This document shows positions 30,678 through 39,499 of a DNA stretch of 64,000 nucleotides, piece after piece (positions within the stretch are counted from its first letter, which is position 1; each line of letters opens with the position of its first letter). The notes below the pieces were generated by a model. The model had not been told where the DNA came from. It did no database searches and saw only the letters and a list, made by a program, of their open reading frames with translations. The stretch covers positions 1,302,001 to 1,366,000 of the forward strand of contig NC_018526.1 in assembly GCF_000294495.1 (NCBI RefSeq), read 5' to 3'. Position numbers and translations under genes: made by a program. The stretch comes from Streptococcus suis S735 (GTDB lineage Bacteria; Bacillota; Bacilli; Lactobacillales; Streptococcaceae).

Positions 30678-31682
30678 ATGGCTATCTATTTCGGTACCTA
30701 TACAAAACGTGAATCAAAAGGAATTTATAAAGCAAATTTTGACTCTGAAACAGGACAACTTAGCAATCTAGAATTGGTCACTGAAGAACCTAACCCTACC
30801 TACCTTGCCTTTGATAAGGCCGGACATCTATACTCCGTCGGCGCTGAAAATGGTCTAGGAGGTATCGCTGCCTTTAATACTGACTATACTCTACTCAACC
30901 ATGTTGTATCAGAGGGCGCACCACTTTGCTATGTCGCTGTAGATGAAGCAAGAGATTTAGTTTATGGTTCCAATTTCCACAAAGGGCAACTACTTGTTTA
31001 TAAACGTTTGGCGGATGGTTCGCTAGAATTAGCTGATGTCGCTCAACACGAAGGATCTGGGCCGCACGAAAACCAAGCTTCCGCCCACGTTCACTTTTCT
31101 GATTTGACGCCCGATAAATTTTTAGTAACCTGTGATTTAGGATGTGATCAAGTGGTAACCTATAAGGTATCTGACCAAGGAAAAGTAGAGAAAATAGCAA
31201 CCTATCAGGCTGCGCCAGGAAGTGGTCCACGTCACATTGTCTTCCATACTGTCGCAAAAATCGCCTATCTCATCTGTGAACTCAATTCAACTATTGAGGT
31301 GCTTATCTACGACGGCTGGGGACAATTTGAACACCTACAAACTGTCTCTACTCTCCCAGAAGACCATACTGGTTTCAACGGTACTGCCGCTATTCGCATC
31401 ACAAAGGATGGTAAATTTATTTATGGATCCAACCGCGGAAACGACTCTATCGCAGTCTACAAAACGCTTGCTGATGCCAGCTTAGAATTAGTTGAAATCG
31501 TCCCAACAAATGGAAAAACTCCTCGCGATTTCACGCTTAGTCCTGATGAAAAGCATTTGATTGTTGTCCATCAAGATTCTGACAATGCAACTGTATTCAA
31601 AAGAGATGCCGAAAATGGCTGTTTGACTGAGCTTTCACACGATTTCTATGTTCCTGAAGCAGTTTGCGTTACATTTTTATAA
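30678..31682 (+). CDS. Lactonase-family seven-bladed beta-propeller protein
   Basis: 334 residues of the YbhE/Pgl lactonase family: FGTYTKRESKGIYKANFDSETGQLSNL at the N-terminus, ASAHVHFSDLTPDKFLVTCDLGCDQV and PGSGPRHIVFH (conserved HxH and GPRH signatures). YbhE is a 6-phosphogluconolactonase, and many relatives have untested substrates. Cytoplasmic, no signal peptide. AAAAGGAGAATCC gives a strong ribosome site, and TATAAT lies about 33 nt before the ATG. Confidence 0.87.
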   Translation: MAIYFGTYTKRESKGIYKANFDSETGQLSNLELVTEEPNPTYLAFDKAGHLYSVGAENGLGGIAAFNTDYTLLNHVVSEGAPLCYVAVDEARDLVYGSNFHKGQLLVYKRLADGSLELADVAQHEGSGPHENQASAHVHFSDLTPDKFLVTCDLGCDQVVTYKVSDQGKVEKIATYQAAPGSGPRHIVFHTVAKIAYLICELNSTIEVLIYDGWGQFEHLQTVSTLPEDHTGFNGTAAIRITKDGKFIYGSNRGNDSIAVYKTLADASLELVEIVPTNGKTPRDFTLSPDEKHLIVVHQDSDNATVFKRDAENGCLTELSHDFYVPEAVCVTFL

Positions 31683-31745
31683 GTCGTTTCAGTTGTGAAA
31701 TCCGTACAGTTTTGGTTTAATAGTCTCATAGGAGGTGATTTCAAC

Positions 31746-31931
31746 ATGAATCCAGTAGATCTTTTTAACCAAGTAAAAGAATTGATTGCAAACAAAGACT
31801 TTGATGGTGCAAAACAATTTATCGAAGAAAACAAGGACCAATTCGGTGAATACTTGGAACAAGCAAAAGGCTTGTTATCAGGTTCTGAAGGTGTTAACGG
31901 TCTTTTAGATAAAGTTAAAGGCTTGTTCTAA
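31746..31931 (+). CDS. Small acidic helical protein, unknown function
   Basis: 61 residues starting MNPVDLFNQVKELIANKDFDGA. AGGAGGTGATTTCAAC is an excellent ribosome site 8 nt upstream, suggesting high expression; a longer frame starting at 31695 lacks one. The sequence predicts two amphipathic helices with a GLL/GLF C-terminus. No cysteine, no membrane segment. It follows the lactonase-fold gene by 63 nt and ends at a strong terminator. I do not recognise the family. Confidence 0.8.
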   Translation: MNPVDLFNQVKELIANKDFDGAKQFIEENKDQFGEYLEQAKGLLSGSEGVNGLLDKVKGLF

Positions 31932-31938
31932 TACATGT

Positions 31939-31976
31939 AAAAACTAGGCTGAGAATGTTCAGTCTAGTTTTTTGTT
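31939..31976. terminator. Bidirectional terminator between the small protein and HAD genes
   Basis: AAAACTAGGCTGA / TTCAGTCTAGTTTT surround GAATG and are followed by TTTTGTTTG on the plus strand. The minus-strand HAD gene stops inside the right arm, so the hairpin serves both convergent genes. Confidence 0.8.
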
Positions 31977-32605
31977 TGTTCAAAAATATTTGTTATCTCT
32001 TGCAATGAAGGAATTATCCAATCGCTCTTCAATTTTTCATTTTCACTGGCATGCTTCCCAAAACCTGTCAGTATCCGTACAGTCCACATTCCCAAAGATT
32101 TAGCAGGCAGAATATCATTATCAAACCTATCCCCGACATAGACAACTCTATCTGCAGGGATGTTTGTTTTTTGCAAGGCAAGTGTGAAAATAGCTGTATT
32201 TGGTTTAGATAGCCCAACCTCTTCAGAGAGGATGATGAGTTGAAAATAAGACTCAATTCCCCACTCTTTAAGCAGTTCTCTAATACTACTAGACTGATTG
32301 GCAATAATCCCCAATCGATAGTTTTGTGATAACTTCTCTAGAGCATCTATTGTTTCAGGATACAAGCTCACACCCTCATTTGTCCACAAAGGACGTGGCT
32401 CGGTCGGTGCAAAATAGTGCCAGGTCGAACGAATGGGATCCAGCGACTTATGAGCATACTCCACCATTTTCTTTTTATAAGAATCTGATGAAACCTCTAT
32501 ATCCAGAGACTCTAACTTCTTCACACACTTGTCTATATAATAACCATAAGCAGCCTCTTCATCTAAAAGCGTCGAACCCAAATCAAAAAATATCCACTCT
32601 ATCAT
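31964..32605 (-). CDS. HAD-superfamily hydrolase with an atypical motif I
   Basis: 213 residues. Motif I is FFDLGSTLLD, motif II IIANQSSS, motif III (Lys) in VGLSKPNTAIF, and motif IV YVGDRFDNDILPAK. The usual DxDGT has Gly in place of the second Asp (DLGST), the residue that acts as general acid/base in phosphatases; related DLGnT proteins exist. Activity is therefore uncertain. GGAG is 6 nt before the chosen ATG; an ATG four codons earlier sits on top of a weaker site. Confidence 0.8.
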   Translation of the reverse strand: MIEWIFFDLGSTLLDEEAAYGYYIDKCVKKLESLDIEVSSDSYKKKMVEYAHKSLDPIRSTWHYFAPTEPRPLWTNEGVSLYPETIDALEKLSQNYRLGIIANQSSSIRELLKEWGIESYFQLIILSEEVGLSKPNTAIFTLALQKTNIPADRVVYVGDRFDNDILPAKSLGMWTVRILTGFGKHASENEKLKSDWIIPSLQEITNIFEQTKN

Positions 32606-32771
32606 CCCACTCTCCATCTCTTTTCAAAATGAGAATACTTAAGTTGATCTGCCTTTTTAGAATATCATTTTATCAATATCAAGGCAAAGAAAATTCCCTA
32701 GGAATTTCAGTCTAGTTTTCTATTCATTCTTAAAAATAGTTAGGACCTATCTTGTCATAGATTTTCACGCA

Positions 32772-33032
32772 TCAATAGACATCTTTACGATGTCCAAACT
32801 CAAGTGCTAAAATAACCAACTTATCATCTTGAATATCGCAAATCAGTCGGTAATCTCCGATACGATAACGCCACTCGTTAGCATGATTGCCTGTCAAACC
32901 TTTACCATTGGCGCGTGGATTATCAGTCCCTTCTAAGTGTTTATCAATCCAAGCAAACAACAGCCTCTGAATTTGCCTATCTAATTTCATAATTTGCTTT
33001 TGAGCCTTTTTAGAATACTCTAAATGATACAT
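32772..33032 (-). CDS. relE: RelE-family mRNA interferase toxin
   Basis: 86 residues with the RelE/YoeB-type fold: MYHLEYSKKAQKQIMKLDRQIQ, the basic core EWRYRIGDYRLICDI, and the C-terminal GHRKDVY. RelE toxins cut mRNA in the ribosomal A site. The start lies one nt after the antitoxin stop (TAGCATG), so toxin translation is coupled to the antitoxin. Confidence 0.92.
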   Translation of the reverse strand: MYHLEYSKKAQKQIMKLDRQIQRLLFAWIDKHLEGTDNPRANGKGLTGNHANEWRYRIGDYRLICDIQDDKLVILALEFGHRKDVY

Positions 33033-33033
33033 G

Positions 33034-33255
33034 CTATAATCCTAGCTCTTTCTTAAAATCAGCATGACTAATTGTTTCTGGATCTGCTTTGTACTCATCA
33101 TAAGCTTGATGATAGATTTTTAAATCATACTCATCTTCAATATCACGCTCCAAAGCTTTCTTAAAAAGGCTAGAAAGACTTTGACCTGTTAATTGTGCAT
33201 AGCTTTTAAAGAATACTTCTTCTTCTTGATTTAATCTGATTGTCACTGTACTCAT
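33034..33255 (-). CDS. relB: RelB-family antitoxin
   Basis: 73 residues: MSTVTIRLNQEEEVFFKSYA is a ribbon-helix-helix DNA-binding start, and the C-terminal half (DEYDLKIYHQAYDEYKADPE) is the toxin-neutralising helix. GAGGTGAATATC precedes the chosen ATG; an open extension of 19 codons upstream overlaps the promoter. The promoter carries a perfect 19-bp palindrome, the probable autorepression site. Confidence 0.92.
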   Translation of the reverse strand: MSTVTIRLNQEEEVFFKSYAQLTGQSLSSLFKKALERDIEDEYDLKIYHQAYDEYKADPETISHADFKKELGL

Positions 33256-33274
33256 GATATTCACCTCGCTTCTT

Positions 33275-33312
33275 TGTGTTACATTGTAACACATTTTTAA
33301 AGTATCTGTCAA
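33275..33312 (-). promoter_or_regulatory. relBE promoter with palindromic operator
   Basis: -35 TTGACA (33307-33312) and -10 TACAAT (33283-33288) have an 18-nt spacer. The 19-bp perfect palindrome TGTGTTACATTGTAACACA (33275-33293) contains the -10 box, the expected site for RelB or RelBE binding. Confidence 0.85.
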
Positions 33313-33394
33313 TCTATCAAAAAAGTACCTTGGGATGATGCCCCAAAGTGCCTTATATCAAGGCTTTACAGCCCTTAAATCATATAAAGTCAAA

Positions 33395-33541
33395 GAACAA
33401 GTCCGAATATTTTCAGACTTGTTCTTACTATATCCCTCACTATACTAGCTCGGGGATAAATTAGTACACTGTACTACGAAAAACAAGTCTGGAAATTTCC
33501 AGACTTGTTCTTACTATAACCCTCGCTATGCTAGCTCAGGG

Positions 33542-33546
<5 letters not shown>
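33395..33546. repeat. Two tandem ~66-bp hairpin repeats between relB and eno
   Basis: Unit 1 (33395-33460) and unit 2 (33480-33546) share a hairpin with arms ACAAGTC / GACTTGT followed by TCTTACTATA-CCCTC-CTAT-CTAGCTC-GGGATAAA. Unit 2 has a longer perfect stem (ACAAGTCTGG/CCAGACTTGT). Between them is the palindrome TAGTACACTGTACTA (33462-33476). The 309-bp gap contains no gene. Confidence 0.75.
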
Positions 33547-34956
<1,410 letters not shown>

Positions 34957-35004
34957 TTACTGAAAGAAATAATGTAAACGCCTTCCTTTTCAAAGTTAAC
35001 TGAG

Positions 35005-35022
35005 TATGTTATACTGAAACCA
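35005..35022 (+). promoter_or_regulatory. Extended -10 promoter at the DUF1694 gene ATG (leaderless)
   Basis: TATG (35005-35008) and TATACT (35010-35015) are followed by GAAACC and the ATG at 35022. The expected transcription start is the A of ATG; there is no ribosome-binding site. Confidence 0.6.
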
Positions 35023-35474
35023 TGAACGATTTAAATACTACCATACTACAGAAAGCCTCTGGCGAAACACGATTGAATCCAGATGAACAGCGTCTATACA
35101 TGGGAACCTATCGCGAACGGGTTGTCCTGATCGTTTCCTTTGACGATTTGAGTAGTGAAGTCGTCGGAAATAAGTTCGATACAATTTGCCAAAAACTAGC
35201 AAACAGATACTCTCCTCTATTCCTCAAACTCTCGCCAGCCCTGTCTGACAAGCAACAAATTTCACTACTAAAAATTGCTCAGACCTTTGGCATTACTACC
35301 GCTATCATCGATGAAAAAATAGGACAATCTCCCTACGCACTTGTCTTTCACACAAATCACGCTGTGGATAATGAAGAAGTTAGCTTAGAATCCATATTTC
35401 CAAATCTTATCTCAAAACCAGAAGAAAAAAAGGAAGATGCAAAACCTTCCTTCTGGAAAAAATTATTTGGTTAG
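35022..35474 (+). CDS. DUF1694 (YueI-like) protein
   Basis: 150 residues: MNDLNTTILQKASGETRLNPDEQRLYMGTYRERVVL is the typical DUF1694 start. The fold is alpha/beta with no catalytic motif, and it ends in a basic aromatic tail, PSFWKKLFG. Function unknown. Divergent from eno; transcribed from a leaderless-type promoter. Confidence 0.8.
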   Translation: MNDLNTTILQKASGETRLNPDEQRLYMGTYRERVVLIVSFDDLSSEVVGNKFDTICQKLANRYSPLFLKLSPALSDKQQISLLKIAQTFGITTAIIDEKIGQSPYALVFHTNHAVDNEEVSLESIFPNLISKPEEKKEDAKPSFWKKLFG

Positions 35475-35480
35475 ACTTAT

Positions 35481-35711
35481 TTAACGATAAAGCAGTATAA
35501 ATATTAAAGTAAAAATAATACAGGTTAGACAAAGGATTCCTAGCAATCTGCCTCTTTCATTTTTTTCATTGAAAAAGAACATTGCTCCGTTTGCCTTTAT
35601 TACATTCATTTCCGTTACTCTTTCTTTTTCGGAAAGTCTCATAACGGATACTAGCTTTGCAAGACAAATAAAAATAAATAAGATAATAGCCACATATTTC
35701 ACTAATTCCAT
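35481..35711 (-). CDS. Small two-helix membrane protein
   Basis: 76 residues with a membrane helix at about 5-22 (YVAIILFIFICLAKLV) and another at about 57-74 (GILCLTCIIFTLIFILLY), joined by a charged loop. The ATG overlaps the end of the glycerate kinase gene by 10 nt, and GGAGG lies 9 nt before it, so it is translated as a coupled downstream gene. Not recognised; function unknown. Confidence 0.65.
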   Translation of the reverse strand: MELVKYVAIILFIFICLAKLVSVMRLSEKERVTEMNVIKANGAMFFFNEKNERGRLLGILCLTCIIFTLIFILLYR

Positions 35712-36829
35712 CTTTGTTGGCCTCCTAACTGAAGAATTCTTGCCACCTGCTCTGCCGTGCGGACCAGGTTTTTTTCTGCTTTTTGAAGCGTGTCCTCCAA
35801 ACTTTCAACGCTTGCAATTATCGGAAAAGCGGCGCAGATATTTTCAAAAGGAAACTCGGGAAGATCGTCTTTGAGGCTACCACAAATTGCAATGATGGGA
35901 ATCCCCGTCGGCGTCCGTCTAGCTACTCCTATTGGAGTCTTCCCTGATAAGCTTTGGGCATCCATCCGCCCTTCTCCGACCACAACCAGACCCGCTTTGG
36001 TGACGCGATGATCAAAGTCCAACTGATCCAAGACAAAGTCGATGCCTTTTCGAATGCGAGCACCAGCAAATTGGACTAAACCTGCTGCCATACCTCCTCC
36101 AGCACCCGCTCCTGCCAAATCGAGTAGCATTGGATTAACTAATTTATAAAAGGACTCCATTTTCTTGTCTACTAGTTCAAATTCAGCAGAGGTAAGACCT
36201 TTCTGACCTGCAAAAACAAATGTGGCACCCGCTGGTCCGCAAAGCGGATTCTCCACATCCGTTACCAAATCAATCCTGACCTGAGATAGATCTACCAACA
36301 TATCCTCTGTGGAAAAGCTGACAATCTCCCCGATATGAGCTCCAATTGCCTCTACTTCTTTTCCCTCTCGATTATAAAATTTCACTCCTAAACCTGCCGC
36401 CATTCCGATACCACCATCATGACTGGCAGAGCCACCTACTCCTATAAATATGCGTTTAACACCATTTTGAACGAGCTCCACAATCAGCTCCCCAACCCCT
36501 TGTGTCTTAATAAAGAGAGGACTCCTTCTTTCATGCGGGATACTTGCCAGCCCTACAATCTCAGCCATTTCAAAAACCGCAAGATCATCTTTAACCGCAT
36601 AGGAAACCTTAATTTTATCTCCAAATGGACCTGTCACCCAAGTCTGGGTTCCATCCAAGGATAAGGCTTGCATTAGACTCTCAACTGTCCCTTCGCCACC
36701 ATCTCCTAGGGGAATTAAGTCATACCCTGCTTGTGGGTAAACTTTAGAAAATCCTTTTTTAATCGCTTCAGCAACCTTTGTAGCTGAAAGAGACTCTTTA
36801 AATGAATCCGGAGCAATGAGAATATGCAT
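35702..36829 (-). CDS. glxK: Glycerate kinase
   Basis: 375 residues of the GlxK/GarK family: MHILIAPDSFKESLSATKVAEAIKKGF, LGDGGEGTVESL, GVGGSASHDGGIGMAAGLGV and GEGRMDAQSLSGKTPIGVA are all conserved. It phosphorylates D-glycerate to 2- or 3-phosphoglycerate, feeding glycolysis near the enolase step. GGAGG lies just before the ATG (with a 7-8 nt gap). Confidence 0.93.
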   Translation of the reverse strand: MHILIAPDSFKESLSATKVAEAIKKGFSKVYPQAGYDLIPLGDGGEGTVESLMQALSLDGTQTWVTGPFGDKIKVSYAVKDDLAVFEMAEIVGLASIPHERRSPLFIKTQGVGELIVELVQNGVKRIFIGVGGSASHDGGIGMAAGLGVKFYNREGKEVEAIGAHIGEIVSFSTEDMLVDLSQVRIDLVTDVENPLCGPAGATFVFAGQKGLTSAEFELVDKKMESFYKLVNPMLLDLAGAGAGGGMAAGLVQFAGARIRKGIDFVLDQLDFDHRVTKAGLVVVGEGRMDAQSLSGKTPIGVARRTPTGIPIIAICGSLKDDLPEFPFENICAAFPIIASVESLEDTLQKAEKNLVRTAEQVARILQLGGQQRWN

Positions 36830-36936
36830 GGTACTAACCTCCTTTATATTATTAGTATATCACGCTCCTAGTCAGCTTTCAATAAATCTTTTCTGTTTTT
36901 CATCGTCTGTGTTATACTGAAAGAAAGGAGATAAGT

Positions 36937-37587
36937 ATGTATCAAACTATATTATTTGACTTAGATGGAACACTTACTGATTCTGGACAAGGAATCTTAA
37001 ACTCCGTCGCCTACGCACTAGAAAAAATGGGAATCGAAGAACCAGATACAGCCAATTTAAACCGATTCATCGGTCCGCCACTCTATGAATCTTTTTCTCG
37101 ATTCTACCAACTCAGCCCTGAAGATACACAAAGTGCAGTTGATGCTTTCCGTGTCTATTTTAAAGAAAAAGGAATGTTTGAAAATCAACTCTATCCTGGA
37201 ATCATCCCTCTGCTTGAAGAATTGAGAACGGCTGGAAAAACACTAGTAATTGCTACCTCAAAGCCAGAAATATTTGCCAAACAGATTCTAGAACATTTTG
37301 GTATCTCACACTACTTTGATGTCATTGCCGGTGCTAGTCTGGATAGTAGTCGCATCAGTAAGGCGGACGTCATCTGCTATGCTATAAATCAATTAGAAGC
37401 ATTTCCAAACCATGCTGTGATGATTGGAGATAGGGAACATGACATTGAAGGAGCACGCATGCACCAACTTCCCGCCATCGGTGTTCTTTACGGCTATGGG
37501 AACAAACAGGAATTTGAAAAGGCTGGGGCCACCATGATAGTCGAAACCGTCCAAGATTTGAAAAGGGTTTTACTGACAACAGAATAG
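36937..37587 (+). CDS. HAD phosphatase, phosphoglycolate phosphatase-like
   Basis: 216 residues. Motif I is ILFDLDGTLTDS with both Asp, cap type C1 (helical, about 15-85), motif II VIATSKPE, and motif IV AVMIGDREHDIEGA. This is the Gph/PpaX subfamily, which removes phosphate from phosphoglycolate, pyrophosphate or similar small substrates. AAAGGAG precedes the ATG and TATACT is further upstream. Confidence 0.88.
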   Translation: MYQTILFDLDGTLTDSGQGILNSVAYALEKMGIEEPDTANLNRFIGPPLYESFSRFYQLSPEDTQSAVDAFRVYFKEKGMFENQLYPGIIPLLEELRTAGKTLVIATSKPEIFAKQILEHFGISHYFDVIAGASLDSSRISKADVICYAINQLEAFPNHAVMIGDREHDIEGARMHQLPAIGVLYGYGNKQEFEKAGATMIVETVQDLKRVLLTTE

Positions 37588-37611
37588 AAGAGGCTGGGCA
37601 AAAAGACCAAC

Positions 37612-37846
37612 CTCGCTTCTCAGGGTTCGTGTCAACATCTCAGCGCAGTGGTTGATTGGCAGATTTGTTCGTGTTTTACACTCCAAATCTGACCTCTATG
37701 ACTGATGCGAACAGAGTTCGCTTCATTTCCAACCTCAAACTGTCTCCCAGACAGTTTGAGCTGTGCGGGGGTGGGAGTGAAACAGTCTGGGGATAGACTG
37801 TTTCAGCTCAACAACTAGAAATAAAGACTTGTTGACGAACTCTTTT
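37612..37846 (+). repeat. Interspersed structured repeat, copy 2, interrupted by IS110
   Basis: About 85% identical by eye to the complement of copy 1 (10419-10676). Hairpins are CTCAAACTGTC/GACAGTTTGAG (37734-37760), TGAAACAGTCT/AGACTGTTTCA and TCAACAA/TTGTTGA (37808-37835). The expected remaining end, CGAGTTCTTTCCCGCTCCC, is found at 39480-39498 beyond the IS110, so the element split this repeat near its end. Confidence 0.8.
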
Positions 37847-38023
37847 TCTACCATTTGTCAAGTCTATCAAGGCTTTAAGCAAAAAAATAAAGCATAACAG
37901 TAGCTATTTTGAGGCTGCTACCTTATTTTTGTCACTAATTTAGCTATAAAAGGGCATGACAAAATGACACCTTATCTAGTATTTTTTGAAATAAGGTGTT
38001 ACAATGATAGAGCATAAACAGTT

Positions 38024-39226
38024 TTACCGATTTTGGGTTGAAGCGTAATCGTAAAGTTTGTTATGCATAATGAGGTAATACATTGTCCGAATGAGACGAT
38101 GTATGGAGGCAATCGTGTGCGGCTTCGTTGAAGTCGTTTGCGATTGTCTTTTTCGTTTCTCATAAAAGTCTGCGATATGGCAAGGATTGGTATGACTGAC
38201 TGAAGCGATATTGTGGATACACTTGAACAGAATCTTTCTAGCGTAGGGATTGCCACGCTTGGTAATGTGTTCCTTAGCGAGGAAGTTACCAGATTCATAG
38301 TGTCTCAGGTCAATACCGATAAAGGCATTGATTTGATTGGCAGACTGAAAACGGCGAATATCTCCCAGTTCACCAATAATACTTGTTGCAGTCGTCTCAG
38401 CTATTCCAGGAATAGAGAGCAGAATGTCATATTCAGGTAATGGCTGAGCTAGTTCCACCATTTGGTCTAAGACTGCTTGTCTCTGTTCAGAAAGCCGAAG
38501 CAATTCTTTTGCATAGTAATGCACCTCTTCCAGTATTGGAGAGGTTTTCTTGACGGCACAATACGATTGATTAGCTAGTGCTGTCAGCTTCTCAGCTAAG
38601 TACGCCACACGCTTGTCAGAAATCCGTTTTGAGGTGGACTGACGAATGCTCTTTGATAGTTCATTCTTGCTTAAATCAAGCACGAAGTCCTTGCAAGGAA
38701 AGGTTATGACCAAGTTCCAGTATTGTTCGCCAGTTGGTGTTGACAAGATATTTTCCAATTCAGGGAAAGTGACTTGTAAGACCTTGTGCAGACGGTTTTT
38801 AGCCCGAACAATGTCCTCGGTCAGATTCTGATAGAAACGGCTGAGATCCCGCAAGTTTTGGTAGACTTTTTCTTGGACATACGTCGGTTTACGATTCAGT
38901 ACACACTGAGATTGAGCCAGTTTTTCAGCGTCAATTTGATTTGTTTTCCGCACACGCAAGCTATCCAGTTGCTTCTTGGCTTCTAAGGGATTGAGTCGTG
39001 TATAAGCGTAGCCATGTTCATCCAGAAAAGCTTGAAGACGACGAGAATAGACACCTGTTGCTTCAAAGATGATTTCTGGCTTATGGACGGTTTTCAAATC
39101 GCCAAGTAGCCGAGAAAAGCCAATGGCATCATTGGACATGGTGTAGTTATGTACCTTCTCGCCGTTGACTAGAATGGCCACTTCTGAACTTGCCTTACTC
39201 ACATCAATCCCAAAAACTACTCGCAT
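38024..39226 (-). CDS. IS110-family recombinase (RuvC-like plus Tnp20)
   Basis: 400 residues starting MRVVFGIDVSKASSEVA. The N-terminal RuvC-like domain has D8, E55 (IIFEATGVY) and D99 (NQIDAEKLA). The Asp normally found three residues before D99 is N96, so the DEDD set reads D-E-N-D. A coiled region is followed by the Tnp20 domain (about 285-375: LLSIPGIAETTATSIIGELGD, ESGNF with the likely catalytic Ser, ITKRGNPYARKIL). GAGGTAATATC precedes the ATG; longer frames would read through the RNA-like leader. The IS110 group works with a bridge RNA encoded in its left end. Confidence 0.9.
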   Translation of the reverse strand: MRVVFGIDVSKASSEVAILVNGEKVHNYTMSNDAIGFSRLLGDLKTVHKPEIIFEATGVYSRRLQAFLDEHGYAYTRLNPLEAKKQLDSLRVRKTNQIDAEKLAQSQCVLNRKPTYVQEKVYQNLRDLSRFYQNLTEDIVRAKNRLHKVLQVTFPELENILSTPTGEQYWNLVITFPCKDFVLDLSKNELSKSIRQSTSKRISDKRVAYLAEKLTALANQSYCAVKKTSPILEEVHYYAKELLRLSEQRQAVLDQMVELAQPLPEYDILLSIPGIAETTATSIIGELGDIRRFQSANQINAFIGIDLRHYESGNFLAKEHITKRGNPYARKILFKCIHNIASVSHTNPCHIADFYEKRKRQSQTTSTKPHTIASIHRLIRTMYYLIMHNKLYDYASTQNR

Positions 39227-39257
39227 GATATTACCTCTTTGTCTTGAATGATTCCTT

Positions 39258-39455
39258 GTTTTAGTGATGTCATTTTCAATACTCGACGTCTGGCGTCCCA
39301 CATACTTTGATAACATTCTTTCTAAAACAGGTGTCTTGCCAGTTTTTGTTGCGACGTCTAGCGTCAAAAAGCCCTACGACTTAACAAGACACCTCTACTT
39401 TATCATAAAGAAAAAGTAGTGAGTACTTTCTCCCGTCGGAGATTTCCTCACTACT
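39258..39455 (-). ncRNA. Candidate IS110 bridge RNA
   Basis: The minus-strand left end folds, 5' to 3', into three parts. (a) A stem-loop AGTAGTGAG/CTCACTACT (39415-39455). (b) A 10-bp stem AGGTGTCTTG/CAAGACACCT (39329-39394) with a 46-nt loop. (c) A stem GTTTTAG/CTAAAAC plus ATGTTAT/ATGACAT (39258-39328) with a 36-nt loop. This order matches a 5' stem-loop, target-binding loop and donor-binding loop of IS621-type bridge RNA. Both loops carry CGACGTCT(A/G)GCGTC on the plus strand. A RNA is not demonstrated. Confidence 0.65.
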
Positions 39456-39456
39456 A

Positions 39457-39465
39457 ATCTTAGTA
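39457..39465 (-). promoter_or_regulatory. Half-promoter (-10) at the IS110 left end
   Basis: Minus-strand TACTAA (39460-39465), overlapping TAAGAT, is 7 nt before the 5' stem-loop. A perfect -35 TTGACA (37856-37861) points outward from the other end of the element. In a circularised element the two would be about 17-21 nt apart, depending on the exact junction, and would create a promoter for the bridge RNA. Confidence 0.5.
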
Positions 39466-39499
39466 TGTTTTTGATTAGTCGAGTTCTTTCCCGCTCCCA

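Larger units (their letters stand above)
37848..39478 (-). mobile_element. IS110-family insertion sequence (~1.63 kb)
   Basis: The limits are deduced by comparison with the uninterrupted repeat copy at 10419-10676 and are accurate to a few bases. IS110 elements lack terminal inverted repeats, and none is seen. The transposase reads on the minus strand, with a ~250-bp non-coding left end (39227-39478) and a ~175-bp right end. The target was the loop between GAACTC and GAGTTC arms at the repeat end. Confidence 0.8.

Noticed and set aside
34973..34986. cre site upstream of eno
   Set aside because: Only 12 of 14, with mismatches in core positions, and lies upstream of the promoter; kept only as a remark.
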